Position numbers and translations under genes: made by a program. Source: Shewanella sp. MR-4 (lineage in GTDB: Bacteria > Pseudomonadota > Gammaproteobacteria > Enterobacterales > Shewanellaceae). From it: a stretch of DNA of 64,000 nt. The notes under the pieces were generated by a model, which ran no database searches, had not been told where the DNA came from, and saw only the letters and a program-made list of their open reading frames with translations. How positions within the stretch are numbered: position 1 is the first letter of the stretch; the number at the start of each line of letters is the position of its first letter. The DNA lies in contig NC_008321.1 of NCBI RefSeq assembly GCF_000014685.1, positions 930,001 through 994,000 on the forward strand. Direction: 5' to 3'. Below are positions 37,501-45,170 of the stretch, in pieces.

Positions 37501-38860
37501 AACTCAGATCTGGCGCTTGGGATACGGCGGCGATAACGGTATCGAAGGCCTCGGTAAAGGTTTCCCCCGTGTCCACGGGCGCGCGTCTGCCCGAGGCATC
37601 GGCTTCGCCGAGTGCCATTTTGCTGAAGGTGACAGCTTCTACCTGTCCATTGGCATCGCTATGATTTTCAATGGGATTGGTTAAGAAATGGAATTTGACG
37701 CCTTCAACTTCGGCCTCATGTACTTCGTAGGCTTCGGCGGGCATTTCGGCGCGGGTACGGCGGTAGATTAAGGTGACATCGCAGCCTTCGCGCACGGCGG
37801 TGCGGGCGCAGTCGATGGCGGTGTTGCCACCACCAATCACGGCGACTTTTTTGCCCAACTTCAATTGTTTGTCGAGGCAATGTTCCTTAAGAAAACCCAC
37901 CCCCAGGTAACAGCCCGCAAGTTCTGAGCCTTTGTAGTTCATCGGCACCGCCTTTTGGGCGCCGATGGCAAGGCACACCGCATCGAAATCGGCGACCAGT
38001 TGGGCTAAATGAATTTCATGGCCGAGGCGAGTATCCGTATGAATGGTTAACCCATTGCGGCATAGCAGCTCTATTTCTTTATCGAGAATTGCCTTGGGTA
38101 AACGGTATTCGGGGATCCCGTAGCGCAGCCAGCCGCCCGCCTTGGGCATGGCTTCAAAAATCTCAACACTATGCCCTTGGTTTGACAGGTAATAACCGGC
38201 ACTTAAGCCTGCGGGGCCCGCGCCAATAATGGCAATTTTTTTGCCCGTATCTGCGAGGCGTGGTGGTTGATAACTGCCACCTTGTTCATCGTCGGCCAAG
38301 TCTAAATCGGCGGCGTGGCGCTTGAGTTGACGAATAGCAATGGGGTCATCGACGAGGCCGCGGCGGCATTCAGTCTCGCAAAACGCGGGGCAGACTCGGC
38401 CAATCGACAGCGGCAGCGGCAGGGTATCTTTAATGACTTTAATGGCTTGGCTATGGTCGCCTTGGGCAATGTGGTACAGGTAACTTTGCACATCGACACC
38501 CGCGGGGCAGGCCTGTTGGCAAGGCGCCTCACAATCGGCAAAGTGGTCACTTAAAATTGTGCTCAATGCAGCTTGGCGCTGTTTGGTTAAATATGCCGAT
38601 TGGGTGATGACCTTCATGCCCGCTTCGGCGGGCGTTTCACAGGCTTTAACGCAGCGCAGGCTGGCATCGGTATTTTCGATTTGCACTAAGCAGAGGTTGC
38701 AGTCCTGTTTATCGGCATGGGGAGCCGCGCCCAATTGCCGTGTGGCGTCTGTTGGATCGCACAGACTCGGAATTGCTATGCCAGCCTTACTGGCTGCCCG
38801 AAGTAGGTTATCGTTCGGCTCGGCCGTGACTATCTGATTATCGATTCGAAGTTCTATCAT
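34562..38860 (-). CDS. Multidomain molybdopterin formate dehydrogenase with fused GltD-like flavin module
   Basis: The 1432-residue cytoplasmic protein joins four units. Residues 1-110 are a NuoG-like [2Fe-2S] domain (PSLCDP, CNLCLVQ, RCVKACE). Residues about 110-560 are a GltD-like flavin/NAD(P) oxidoreductase with its own Fe-S fold (CPAFCETECRRG), FAD motif IIGAGPAGLSAGYY near 220 and nucleotide motif VIGGGNTAIDCA near 348. Two ferredoxin clusters lie near 656 (CISCGKCVDVC) and 713 (CVQCGNCVQVCP). The FdhF-type catalytic part follows from about 745 (CTYCGVGC). The molybdenum ligand is cysteine in ARLCHSST (about residue 874), where E. coli FdhF has selenocysteine. The architecture suggests NAD(P)-linked formate oxidation in one chain. 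No maturation genes are adjacent. Confidence 0.9.
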   Translation of the reverse strand: MIELRIDNQIVTAEPNDNLLRAASKAGIAIPSLCDPTDATRQLGAAPHADKQDCNLCLVQIENTDASLRCVKACETPAEAGMKVITQSAYLTKQRQAALSTILSDHFADCEAPCQQACPAGVDVQSYLYHIAQGDHSQAIKVIKDTLPLPLSIGRVCPAFCETECRRGLVDDPIAIRQLKRHAADLDLADDEQGGSYQPPRLADTGKKIAIIGAGPAGLSAGYYLSNQGHSVEIFEAMPKAGGWLRYGIPEYRLPKAILDKEIELLCRNGLTIHTDTRLGHEIHLAQLVADFDAVCLAIGAQKAVPMNYKGSELAGCYLGVGFLKEHCLDKQLKLGKKVAVIGGGNTAIDCARTAVREGCDVTLIYRRTRAEMPAEAYEVHEAEVEGVKFHFLTNPIENHSDANGQVEAVTFSKMALGEADASGRRAPVDTGETFTEAFDTVIAAVSQAPDLSFMQDPMGQLSHGELALSRWNTLIGCEQTMSSGVEKLFVMGDARRGPATAVAAIGDGRKAAIAIDKMLKIGLSCDLHAHEFNSVKTIPSALIPNALKQTETSSKAGSTHYPHTPRQPRLKMPELTALQRLLNYSEVELGFPADAAMQEAARCLECACQANTDCKLRDYATDYGVEAKSLATENARHFSVDKSAPFIQFDANRCISCGKCVDVCQQQSGHCAIQFSQDSYQALPQEMTQHMERRAPRVGFSASMADSLCVQCGNCVQVCPTGALVDARDKRQGDSTELKTASTICTYCGVGCRLDLKIDSNANRIRHIEGNKDSVVNQGMLCVKGRFGFDFIHSDKRLTTPLIRKNGELQPSSWPEAIAYVAKRLTEIKQKDGSNALASLASAKATNEDNFVLQKFVRSVLGTNNIDHCARLCHSSTVTGLQQSIGSGAMTNDIPSIKDSDVIFILGSDTTCAHPIIASKIQQAVMQHGARLLVADPKRVGIAEKAELYVAHRPGTDVMLLNAIMAEIIRNDWQDKDYIAERTEGIVALYAELSKEDYSLENAALITGVKAEDIARLARTIGTAQKTAVYYAMGITQHTTGHDNVTAISNLQLLCGNIGVSGAGINPLRGQSNVQGACDMGALPNYFTGYQKVTDIHARMRFEDHWQTPLSEEIGVTATHMMHDIAKGNIKALYVMGENPVLSDPDQAHVLNALSKVEFLVVQDIFLTETAELAHVVLPAAAFVEKRGHFTNTERRVQRLEQALASPGEALPDWQIVQAVANAMGANWDYANEEAIWCEINELTPQYRGIRWDRLSANAEGQISQGIQWPCPDETHPGTPIMHQSQFTRGLGLFTPVSYRLPAEMPCNEYPLTLSTGRLLEQFHTGTLTRKTPGLDLLGAPKVMISVYDAEQLGIHNGDKLRLTTRRGEIEIDAFVTKRAQAGVLFLPFHFVEAAANKLTINALDPVAYIPEYKVCAVRAEKVTTSVSEPA

Positions 38861-39375
38861 CCCATGGCCTTTTATATTTGTAGGGTGCTTGCTGCATGGC
38901 AGGCTTAAGGTGGCGTTGAGTATAACTAGAGCGCTTTAGAAGACGCTTATGGGCGAGGGATGTTTGACGCTAAATTGCTGTGGTCATCACAAACCCGTGT
39001 CAGACTGTGCGCTGGAGAGGCTTTGTTGGTGAAATGCTGTGATTATCTCGGCATTTTATACGTGTTTTATCTGTATCTAGCTTAATCCTATGTAGTTTTT
39101 AGTGATTATCACTGTTTAGTAAACTCAATTTTTAACTGAATTGGGGCGTCAGGCTGGTAATTTCATGTAAGATCACAGTCTTAACTGGGCTTTGTCTGTT
39201 AATCTGCCGGCACTAACGGTACTTTTTATGCTGATAAAATCGCAGTGAAACGCCATCACGCCCTAGGTTTACAAGCGTTGTTAGGTTAAAATGCGCGGTT
39301 GCAATTACCGTTAAGCGCCGCCGTCTTTGATGGAAAATCCATTGAAACGGCACAAATAAGCGAAGTTGAAAATTC
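38861..39375. other. Intergenic region upstream of formate dehydrogenase and prfB
   Basis: About 515 bases lie between the two divergent genes and must contain both promoters. I see no convincing ORF (a 63-codon minus-strand frame at 39213-39404 overlaps the prfB start) and no strong hairpin. A small RNA cannot be excluded by eye. Confidence 0.4.
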
Positions 39376-40474
39376 ATGTTTGAAGTTAATCCAGTAAAAT
39401 TCAAAATTAAGGAGCTTGCCGAGCGTACGCAGCTTCTTAGGGGGTATCTTTGACTACGATGCTAAGCATGAGCGTCTAGAAGAAGTCAGCCGTGAACTTG
39501 AAAGTTCTGAGGTGTGGAACGAGCCAGAACGTGCTCAAGCCCTAGGTAAAGAGCGCGCCAGCCTCGAAGCCGTCGTAAAAACTATCGATGATATGGACTC
39601 AGGTCTAGAAGACGTTGAAGGTCTGCTAGAGCTTGCCATCGAAGAAGAAGACGAAGACACCTTCAATGAAACCACCAAAGAGCTGGATTATTTAGAGAGC
39701 CGTTTGGCCGAACTCGAATTCCGCCGTATGTTCTCTGGTCCACAGGACGCCTCAAACTGTTACTTAGACATTCAGTCGGGCAGTGGTGGTACCGAGGCGC
39801 AAGACTGGGCCAACATGGTACTGCGTATGTATCTGCGTTGGGGCGAAGCCCACGGATTCAGCCCTGAGCTGATGGAAGTGACCGACGGTGACGTGGCCGG
39901 CATTAAGGGCGCGACCATTAAATTTACCGGTGAGTATGCCTTCGGTTGGTTACGTACCGAAACTGGCGTGCACCGTTTAGTGCGTAAATCGCCATTCGAC
40001 TCATCGGGTCGTCGCCATACCTCTTTCTGCTCGGTATTCGTTTACCCAGAGATTGATGACGATATCACCATCGATATCAATCCTGCTGACTTACGTATCG
40101 ACGTATACCGCGCCTCGGGTGCGGGTGGTCAGCACGTTAACCGAACCGAATCTGCGGTACGTATTACCCACTTACCGACTAACACGGTAGTGCAGTGCCA
40201 GAACGACCGTTCACAGCACAAGAACAAAGATTCGGCGATGAAACAGTTAAAAGCCAAACTGTTCGAATTAGAAATGCATAAGCAAAATGCGGAAAAACAA
40301 GCCGCCGAAGATGCCAAATCTGACATCGGTTGGGGCAGCCAGATCCGTTCTTATGTATTGGATGATTCCCGTATTAAAGACTTACGCACTAGCGTGGAGA
40401 CGCGCAATACCCAAGCGGTACTCGATGGCGATCTGGACAAGTTTATCGAAGCCAGTTTGAAATCAGGGCTGTAA
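39376..40474 (+). CDS. prfB: Peptide chain release factor 2 with programmed +1 frameshift
   Basis: RF2 ends translation at UGA and UAA. The gene starts at ATG 39376, and codon 26 is an in-frame TGA at 39451-39453. The canonical shift site is intact: an internal Shine-Dalgarno AGGGGG, then TAT CTT TGA C. A +1 slip at CTT skips the T, and reading continues GAC TAC GAT. This gives 25 + 340 = 365 residues, the length of E. coli RF2. The stop-recognition tripeptide SPF is in [12 protein letters not shown] and the peptidyl-hydrolysis GGQ is in [12 protein letters not shown]. The shift is autoregulatory, because low RF2 raises shifting. lysS follows 29 bases later, the usual prfB-lysS operon. Confidence 0.98.
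39441..39454 (+). promoter_or_regulatory. prfB programmed frameshift site
   Basis: GGGGTATCTTTGAC, preceded by AG, contains the Shine-Dalgarno-like AGGGGG three bases before CTT-TGA-C. This matches the E. coli prfB recoding signal exactly. Confidence 0.97.
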
Positions 40475-40503
40475 TTAATTCAAAGGTATAGACGAGAAAT
40501 AAG

Positions 40504-42006
40504 ATGACTGAACAAGTACAAGATGAAAACAAACTGATTGCCGAGCGTCGTGCCAAGCTAGAAAGCATTCGCCCGAACTGCAGCGCTAATGCTCACCCTA
40601 ATACTTTCCGTCGCACCCACAAAGCGGCTGAGTTGCAGGAAAAATACGGTCAAAACACTAAGGAAGAACTCGAAGCCTTAGGTTTTAAAACCAGCATCGC
40701 TGGCCGTATCATGGCAAAACGTGGCCCATTCCTGGTGATCCAAGACGTGTCTGGTCGTATCCAAGCTTACGCTGAAAAGGGCGTTCAAGCGGATCTGAAA
40801 GACCGTTACCAAGGTTTGGATATCGGTGACATCATCGGCGTAACGGGTCAGTTGCACTTGTCTGGTAAAGGCGATCTGTACGTGAACATGGAAGAGTATC
40901 AACTGCTGACTAAAGCACTGCGTCCTCTGCCAGAAAAATTCCACGGCCTGACCGACCAAGAAACTCGTTACCGCCAACGTTATGTGGACTTAATCGTTAA
41001 CGAAGAATCTCGTCAAGCCTTCGTCATGCGTTCAAAAGTGGTTGCTGCTATCCGTAACTTCATGATCAAAAAAGAGTTCATGGAAGTTGAAACCCCAATG
41101 ATGCACGTGATCCCAGGCGGCGCTTCAGCCCGTCCATTTATCACTCACCACAATGCGCTGGACATGCCAATGTACCTGCGTATCGCGCCAGAGTTATACC
41201 TCAAGCGTTTAGTGGTCGGTGGTTTTGAGCGTGTGTTCGAAATCAACCGTAACTTCCGTAACGAAGGTCTGTCGCCACGCCATAACCCAGAATTCACTAT
41301 GATGGAATTCTATATGGCCTATGCAGACTACAAAGATCTGATGGACTTAACCGAAGAACTGTTAAGCTCAATCGCGATTGAACTGTTAGGTAGCGCGCAA
41401 ATGCCATATGGCGAGCACACTGTTGATTTCGGTGGCCCATATGCCCGTTTAAGCATGTTAGAAGCGATTCAGAAATACAATCCTGACAACGCGACTATCC
41501 AAGCCATGACCTACGAGCAAGTGAAAGATCTTGAATTCATGCGTGAACTGGCGATCAGCCTAGGCATCAAGATCGAGAAGTTCTGGACCTGTGGTCAGCT
41601 ATTAGAAGAAATCTTCGGTGAAACTGCTGAATGGCAGCTAATGCAACCGACTTTCATCACTGGCTACCCAGCGGATATTTCGCCACTGGCACGTCGTAAC
41701 GATGACAATCACTTCATCACCGACCGTTTTGAATTCTTCATCGGTGGCCGTGAAGTGGCTAACGGTTTCAGCGAGTTAAACGATGCTGAAGATCAAGATA
41801 GCCGCTTTAAGGCGCAGGTTGATGCGAAAGACGCAGGTGACGATGAAGCCATGTTCTACGATGCAGACTACATCACTGCACTGGAACACGGTTTACCACC
41901 AACAGCGGGTCAAGGTATCGGTATCGACCGTTTAGTGATGCTATTCACTAACACTCATACTATCCGTGACGTGATCCTGTTCCCAGCGATGCGCCCACAG
42001 GCCTAA
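40504..42006 (+). CDS. lysS: Lysyl-tRNA synthetase, class II
   Basis: LysRS charges tRNA-Lys with lysine. The 500-residue protein has an N-terminal OB-fold anticodon-binding domain ([23 protein letters not shown]). The class II catalytic core follows, with motif 1 around [16 protein letters not shown], motif 2 [22 protein letters not shown] and motif 3 [13 protein letters not shown]. Start and ribosome binding site follow prfB closely, and a strong terminator ends the pair. Confidence 0.98.
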   Translation: MTEQVQDENKLIAERRAKLESIRPNCSANAHPNTFRRTHKAAELQEKYGQNTKEELEALGFKTSIAGRIMAKRGPFLVIQDVSGRIQAYAEKGVQADLKDRYQGLDIGDIIGVTGQLHLSGKGDLYVNMEEYQLLTKALRPLPEKFHGLTDQETRYRQRYVDLIVNEESRQAFVMRSKVVAAIRNFMIKKEFMEVETPMMHVIPGGASARPFITHHNALDMPMYLRIAPELYLKRLVVGGFERVFEINRNFRNEGLSPRHNPEFTMMEFYMAYADYKDLMDLTEELLSSIAIELLGSAQMPYGEHTVDFGGPYARLSMLEAIQKYNPDNATIQAMTYEQVKDLEFMRELAISLGIKIEKFWTCGQLLEEIFGETAEWQLMQPTFITGYPADISPLARRNDDNHFITDRFEFFIGGREVANGFSELNDAEDQDSRFKAQVDAKDAGDDEAMFYDADYITALEHGLPPTAGQGIGIDRLVMLFTNTHTIRDVILFPAMRPQA

Positions 42007-42369
42007 GTCTGTTAGGTGTTGATTCAACACCAAGAGCATGAGCGAGTAATAAAAAACCAGCCTAATGGCTGGTTTTTTTATGGCAGAGATATTTTTACTT
42101 GCAAAGCTTTTGAATCATTTCACTATAAAAAATCAATTTTATAGGTTTAGTCACTAATGATGGTTGTGTTAATGGATCGCACTGCTTAGTTATTCATTTA
42201 TGCTAAGGTTTTACGCTGTTATTTTGCATTCATTTTTTAGTGTAAAAAGTGCTGATATTACTGATAAAAGTCGATGGGGATTCTATTCCTTTTTCCACAG
42301 ACCTCTTATACTTAGCTTCAACCATGTGCGTAGCACATTCGACTTATTTAACGACTCAGTGAAATCTAC
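42007..42369. other. Intergenic region lysS-pbpG
   Basis: A small hairpin (GTGTTGATTCAACAC, 42017-42031) and the lysS terminator occupy the first 75 bases. The remaining AT-rich 280 bases should carry the pbpG promoter. Nothing else is apparent. Confidence 0.5.
42051..42079 (+). terminator. Rho-independent terminator of prfB-lysS
   Basis: AAAAAACCAGCC and GGCTGGTTTTTT arms close a TAAT loop and end in a T-tract. Confidence 0.93.
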
Positions 42370-43326
42370 ATGAAGATCCCTTCTCTGCTTGGTAGTTTTA
42401 TCTTGGTATGCAGCAGTTTAACTGTTGCCGCGACAGCGCATTCTGCCGATTCGGCCTCTGTCACTACAAAAAGCACCGCCACGGCGAAAAAAGCCCCTGC
42501 AAAACAGCAGGAAGTGGCCGCCAATAGTGCGCTGGTGGTGGATCTAAAAACCAACGAAATTCTCTATTCCAGTAATCCCGATGCCGTAAGGCCTATTGCC
42601 TCTGTGACTAAGCTGATGACCGCCATGGTGACCTTAGATGCTAAGTTGCCTATGGATGAAAAGCTTGCCATCAATATCAATGACACTAAGGAAATGCGCG
42701 GTGTCTACTCTCGAGTGCGTATCGGCAGTGAAATTAGCCGTAAAGATATGTTATTGCTGACATTAATGTCATCAGAAAACCGTGCTGCAGCGAGTCTTGC
42801 CCACCATTATCCCGGTGGTCATAAGGCCTTTATTAAGGCGATGAACGCTAAGGCAAAAGCCCTAGGTATGAAGAATACTCGTTATGTGGAGCCGACTGGG
42901 CTGTCAGAGAAAAACGTTTCGAGTGCCCGCGATCTGGTGGTGTTACTCAAGGCCAGCGAAGGCTATCCCATGTTAGGTCAGTTAAGCTCGACCGAAAAGA
43001 AAACCGTCACCTTTGGCAAACCTAAGTACAGCCTCGACTTTAGAAACACTAACCGTTTGGTTTACAAAGATAACTGGAACATTCACCTCACTAAAACTGG
43101 CTTTACCAATGAAGCAGGCCATTGTTTAGTGATGCGTACCGAAATGGCTAAACGCCAAGTGGCCTTTGTGGTGCTCGATGCCTATGGTAAATACACCCAT
43201 ATGGCGGATGCTAACCGTTTACGTAACTGGTTAGAAACAGGAAAAGTGACTCCTATCCCTGCCGAAGCTAAGCAGTATAAAAAGCAGCGCAGCCAACAGC
43301 AGTTTGCCAAAGTCAGCGAGACCTAA
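42370..43326 (+). CDS. pbpG: D-alanyl-D-alanine endopeptidase (PBP7 type)
   Basis: This periplasmic low-molecular-mass penicillin-binding protein cleaves peptidoglycan cross-links. The 318-residue protein has a signal peptide of about 26 residues (ending TAHSA). The three S11 motifs are present: SxxK in [12 protein letters not shown], SxN in [12 protein letters not shown] and KTG in [14 protein letters not shown]. The length and the absence of a large C-terminal PBP5-type domain favour PBP7/PbpG over DacA. It stands alone with a terminator after it. Confidence 0.92.
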   Translation: MKIPSLLGSFILVCSSLTVAATAHSADSASVTTKSTATAKKAPAKQQEVAANSALVVDLKTNEILYSSNPDAVRPIASVTKLMTAMVTLDAKLPMDEKLAININDTKEMRGVYSRVRIGSEISRKDMLLLTLMSSENRAAASLAHHYPGGHKAFIKAMNAKAKALGMKNTRYVEPTGLSEKNVSSARDLVVLLKASEGYPMLGQLSSTEKKTVTFGKPKYSLDFRNTNRLVYKDNWNIHLTKTGFTNEAGHCLVMRTEMAKRQVAFVVLDAYGKYTHMADANRLRNWLETGKVTPIPAEAKQYKKQRSQQQFAKVSET

Positions 43327-43351
43327 GCAGACATTAATTGCTTATCCATTC

Positions 43352-43386
43352 AACAAAAAGGCCAGAATCGTTCTGGCCTTTTTGTT
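43352..43386. terminator. Terminator after pbpG
   Basis: AACAAAAAGGCCAGAA and TTCTGGCCTTTTTGTT are perfect 16-base arms around a three-base loop, with A- and T-tracts on both sides. Confidence 0.94.
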
Positions 43387-43515
43387 GTCATTTTTCTAGC
43401 ACTTTTGTTGTAGAGGATTGATTGGCTTCACTAAAATTCAAGCAATCGTCCTGCTAAAGATGCGTTGCGTGGCGATACGCCGTATCATTGGCGGGATTTT
43501 TCTCTCAAGGATGAT

Positions 43516-45078
43516 ATGCGTGTGGCGTTAATCTTAAAAAAACTCCAGTTGATCTATGTGCCCTTTATACTGCTCTGCCTGCTATTTGTCTCAGGTTACA
43601 GCTTGCTCCATTGGTTGTTGATTATCGAGTTCCAACTACTGAGCATTGACGAATCGATTATCAATTTTTGGTTGCCGCTGATATTGCCTTGGCCCTTACT
43701 GTTTTTCTACTTAAGACCTCGGCTCAAGTTATTCCGCTTTACCAAGAGTAATAGCCGTTTTATCTATTTTGTGATTGCCGTGCTGTTGCTGGCCGTGCCC
43801 ACTATCGTGGCGCAGGAATACCTTAATAGCGCAACGGGCAAGTTGACTCAACTCGAGTCCATCAATGCACTATTGCATCAGCCGCAGACCAAGTATTACC
43901 AATTAAATCAGTTTTATATCGACAAAAAACATATAGGGGTGCAGCGCAATATTGAGCCCATAGGCAAGGGCAACAGTGAGCTGCGCATGAGCCTGTATAT
44001 TGCGATGCCAATTTTCGCTAAACGTAACGAGAGTTGGCGGGTCGGTGCTAAGGCCTTGGCATGGTATGGCAAAGTTTATGAGAAAACGATCAGTAATCGA
44101 CTCGAACAGAAAGAGAAAGAAGCGCTATTTCAAGAGTTTATTCATCATAGCCAGCAAGAGTTTAATGCCTTAAACCCTGATGACTTTATCTATCTTGACC
44201 GTATCGGCCCGTCAAGCCGCTACACTCAGTTACTCACCGCAGCCCAAAAAAGCTCAGTCTACTTCGAGGGTTATCGAACCGTCTTGATGCCAGTGAATCA
44301 ACCCTTCGAGGCGCGTAATGGTCATAAACTGGCGTGGATTATCGCTTGGCTAAGTTTTGGGGCCATTCTGTGGTTGTTGATGAGTCTGATGTTAAAGCTG
44401 GATGAGACGCAGGCGTCTAAGGCGGCACAGCTAAGCCTAGAAAAACCTAAGGCGGAGCTCTATGGTTTTTTAGCCGAGTTTAGGCCTCGGCAGGGCTTTG
44501 TTATCACGCCTATCTTGCTCTATATCAACAGCTTGATATTTGTATTAATGGCCTTTGCCAGTCAACACTTTATCGCTTTTCCAAACAGCGTGTTACTCGA
44601 TTGGGGGGCAAACCTTCGTCAGTTGGTGCTTGAGCAACAAGTCTGGCGTTTACTCAGTAATGTGTTTTTGCATGGCGGCCTGATGCATTTGGTTTTTAAT
44701 TTATATGGGCTGTTTTTTGCGGGGATGTTTTTGGAGCCGTTGCTGGGTAAATGGCGTTTACTCGGGGTCTATTTATGTTGTGGCTTAGTGGCGAGCCTGG
44801 CCAGCATAGGCTGGTATGAGGCGACAATCAGCATCGGGGCATCGGGAGCCATCATGGGGCTATTTGGCGTGTTGATTATCTGGATATGGTTGGGCTTGTT
44901 GCCCTTGGCGGACAATATGCCACTCGCCCTCAATCTGGCCCTATTCGTCTCTGCCAGTCTTGTTATGGGGCTCTTTGGCGGCGTGGACAATGCCGCGCAC
45001 CTTGGCGGTTTAGGTTGTGGATTATTGCTTGGGAGCTTATTACGGCCAACGCGAAAGGCGGCCATACAGCATAAATAA
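43516..45078 (+). CDS. Rhomboid-family intramembrane serine protease with large N-terminal extension
   Basis: The 520-residue protein carries a C-terminal rhomboid domain of six spans (about residues 340-515). The catalytic serine is in SIGASGAIMGLFG and the histidine in NAAHLGGLGCG. The first-loop motif is WRLLSNVFLHGGLMHLVFNLYGL. The N-terminal 330 residues have three further spans and a soluble region of about 170 residues that I cannot assign. I chose ATG 43516, behind AAGGA, rather than TTG 43465. Rhombosortases that process GlyGly-CTERM proteins are rhomboids, but they are usually about 200 residues. This longer type is not proven to be one, although two GlyGly-CTERM-like proteins lie in this window. 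Confidence 0.85.
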   Translation: MRVALILKKLQLIYVPFILLCLLFVSGYSLLHWLLIIEFQLLSIDESIINFWLPLILPWPLLFFYLRPRLKLFRFTKSNSRFIYFVIAVLLLAVPTIVAQEYLNSATGKLTQLESINALLHQPQTKYYQLNQFYIDKKHIGVQRNIEPIGKGNSELRMSLYIAMPIFAKRNESWRVGAKALAWYGKVYEKTISNRLEQKEKEALFQEFIHHSQQEFNALNPDDFIYLDRIGPSSRYTQLLTAAQKSSVYFEGYRTVLMPVNQPFEARNGHKLAWIIAWLSFGAILWLLMSLMLKLDETQASKAAQLSLEKPKAELYGFLAEFRPRQGFVITPILLYINSLIFVLMAFASQHFIAFPNSVLLDWGANLRQLVLEQQVWRLLSNVFLHGGLMHLVFNLYGLFFAGMFLEPLLGKWRLLGVYLCCGLVASLASIGWYEATISIGASGAIMGLFGVLIIWIWLGLLPLADNMPLALNLALFVSASLVMGLFGGVDNAAHLGGLGCGLLLGSLLRPTRKAAIQHK

Positions 45079-45089
45079 CAGCCTAAGGT

Positions 45090-45129
45090 GATTGCTGAAG
45101 CTGACCGTAAATAGGCAGCTTCAGCAATC
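45090..45129. terminator. Strong inverted repeat between convergent genes
   Basis: GATTGCTGAAGCTG and CAGCTTCAGCAATC are perfect 14-base arms around a 12-base loop. It lies between the rhomboid gene and the convergent YwqK-repeat gene and probably ends both transcripts, although T-tracts are short. Confidence 0.75.
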
Positions 45130-45170
45130 TTTAAACACTGAGGGTTGAATCGAAACGGTAGGGTAAGCTA

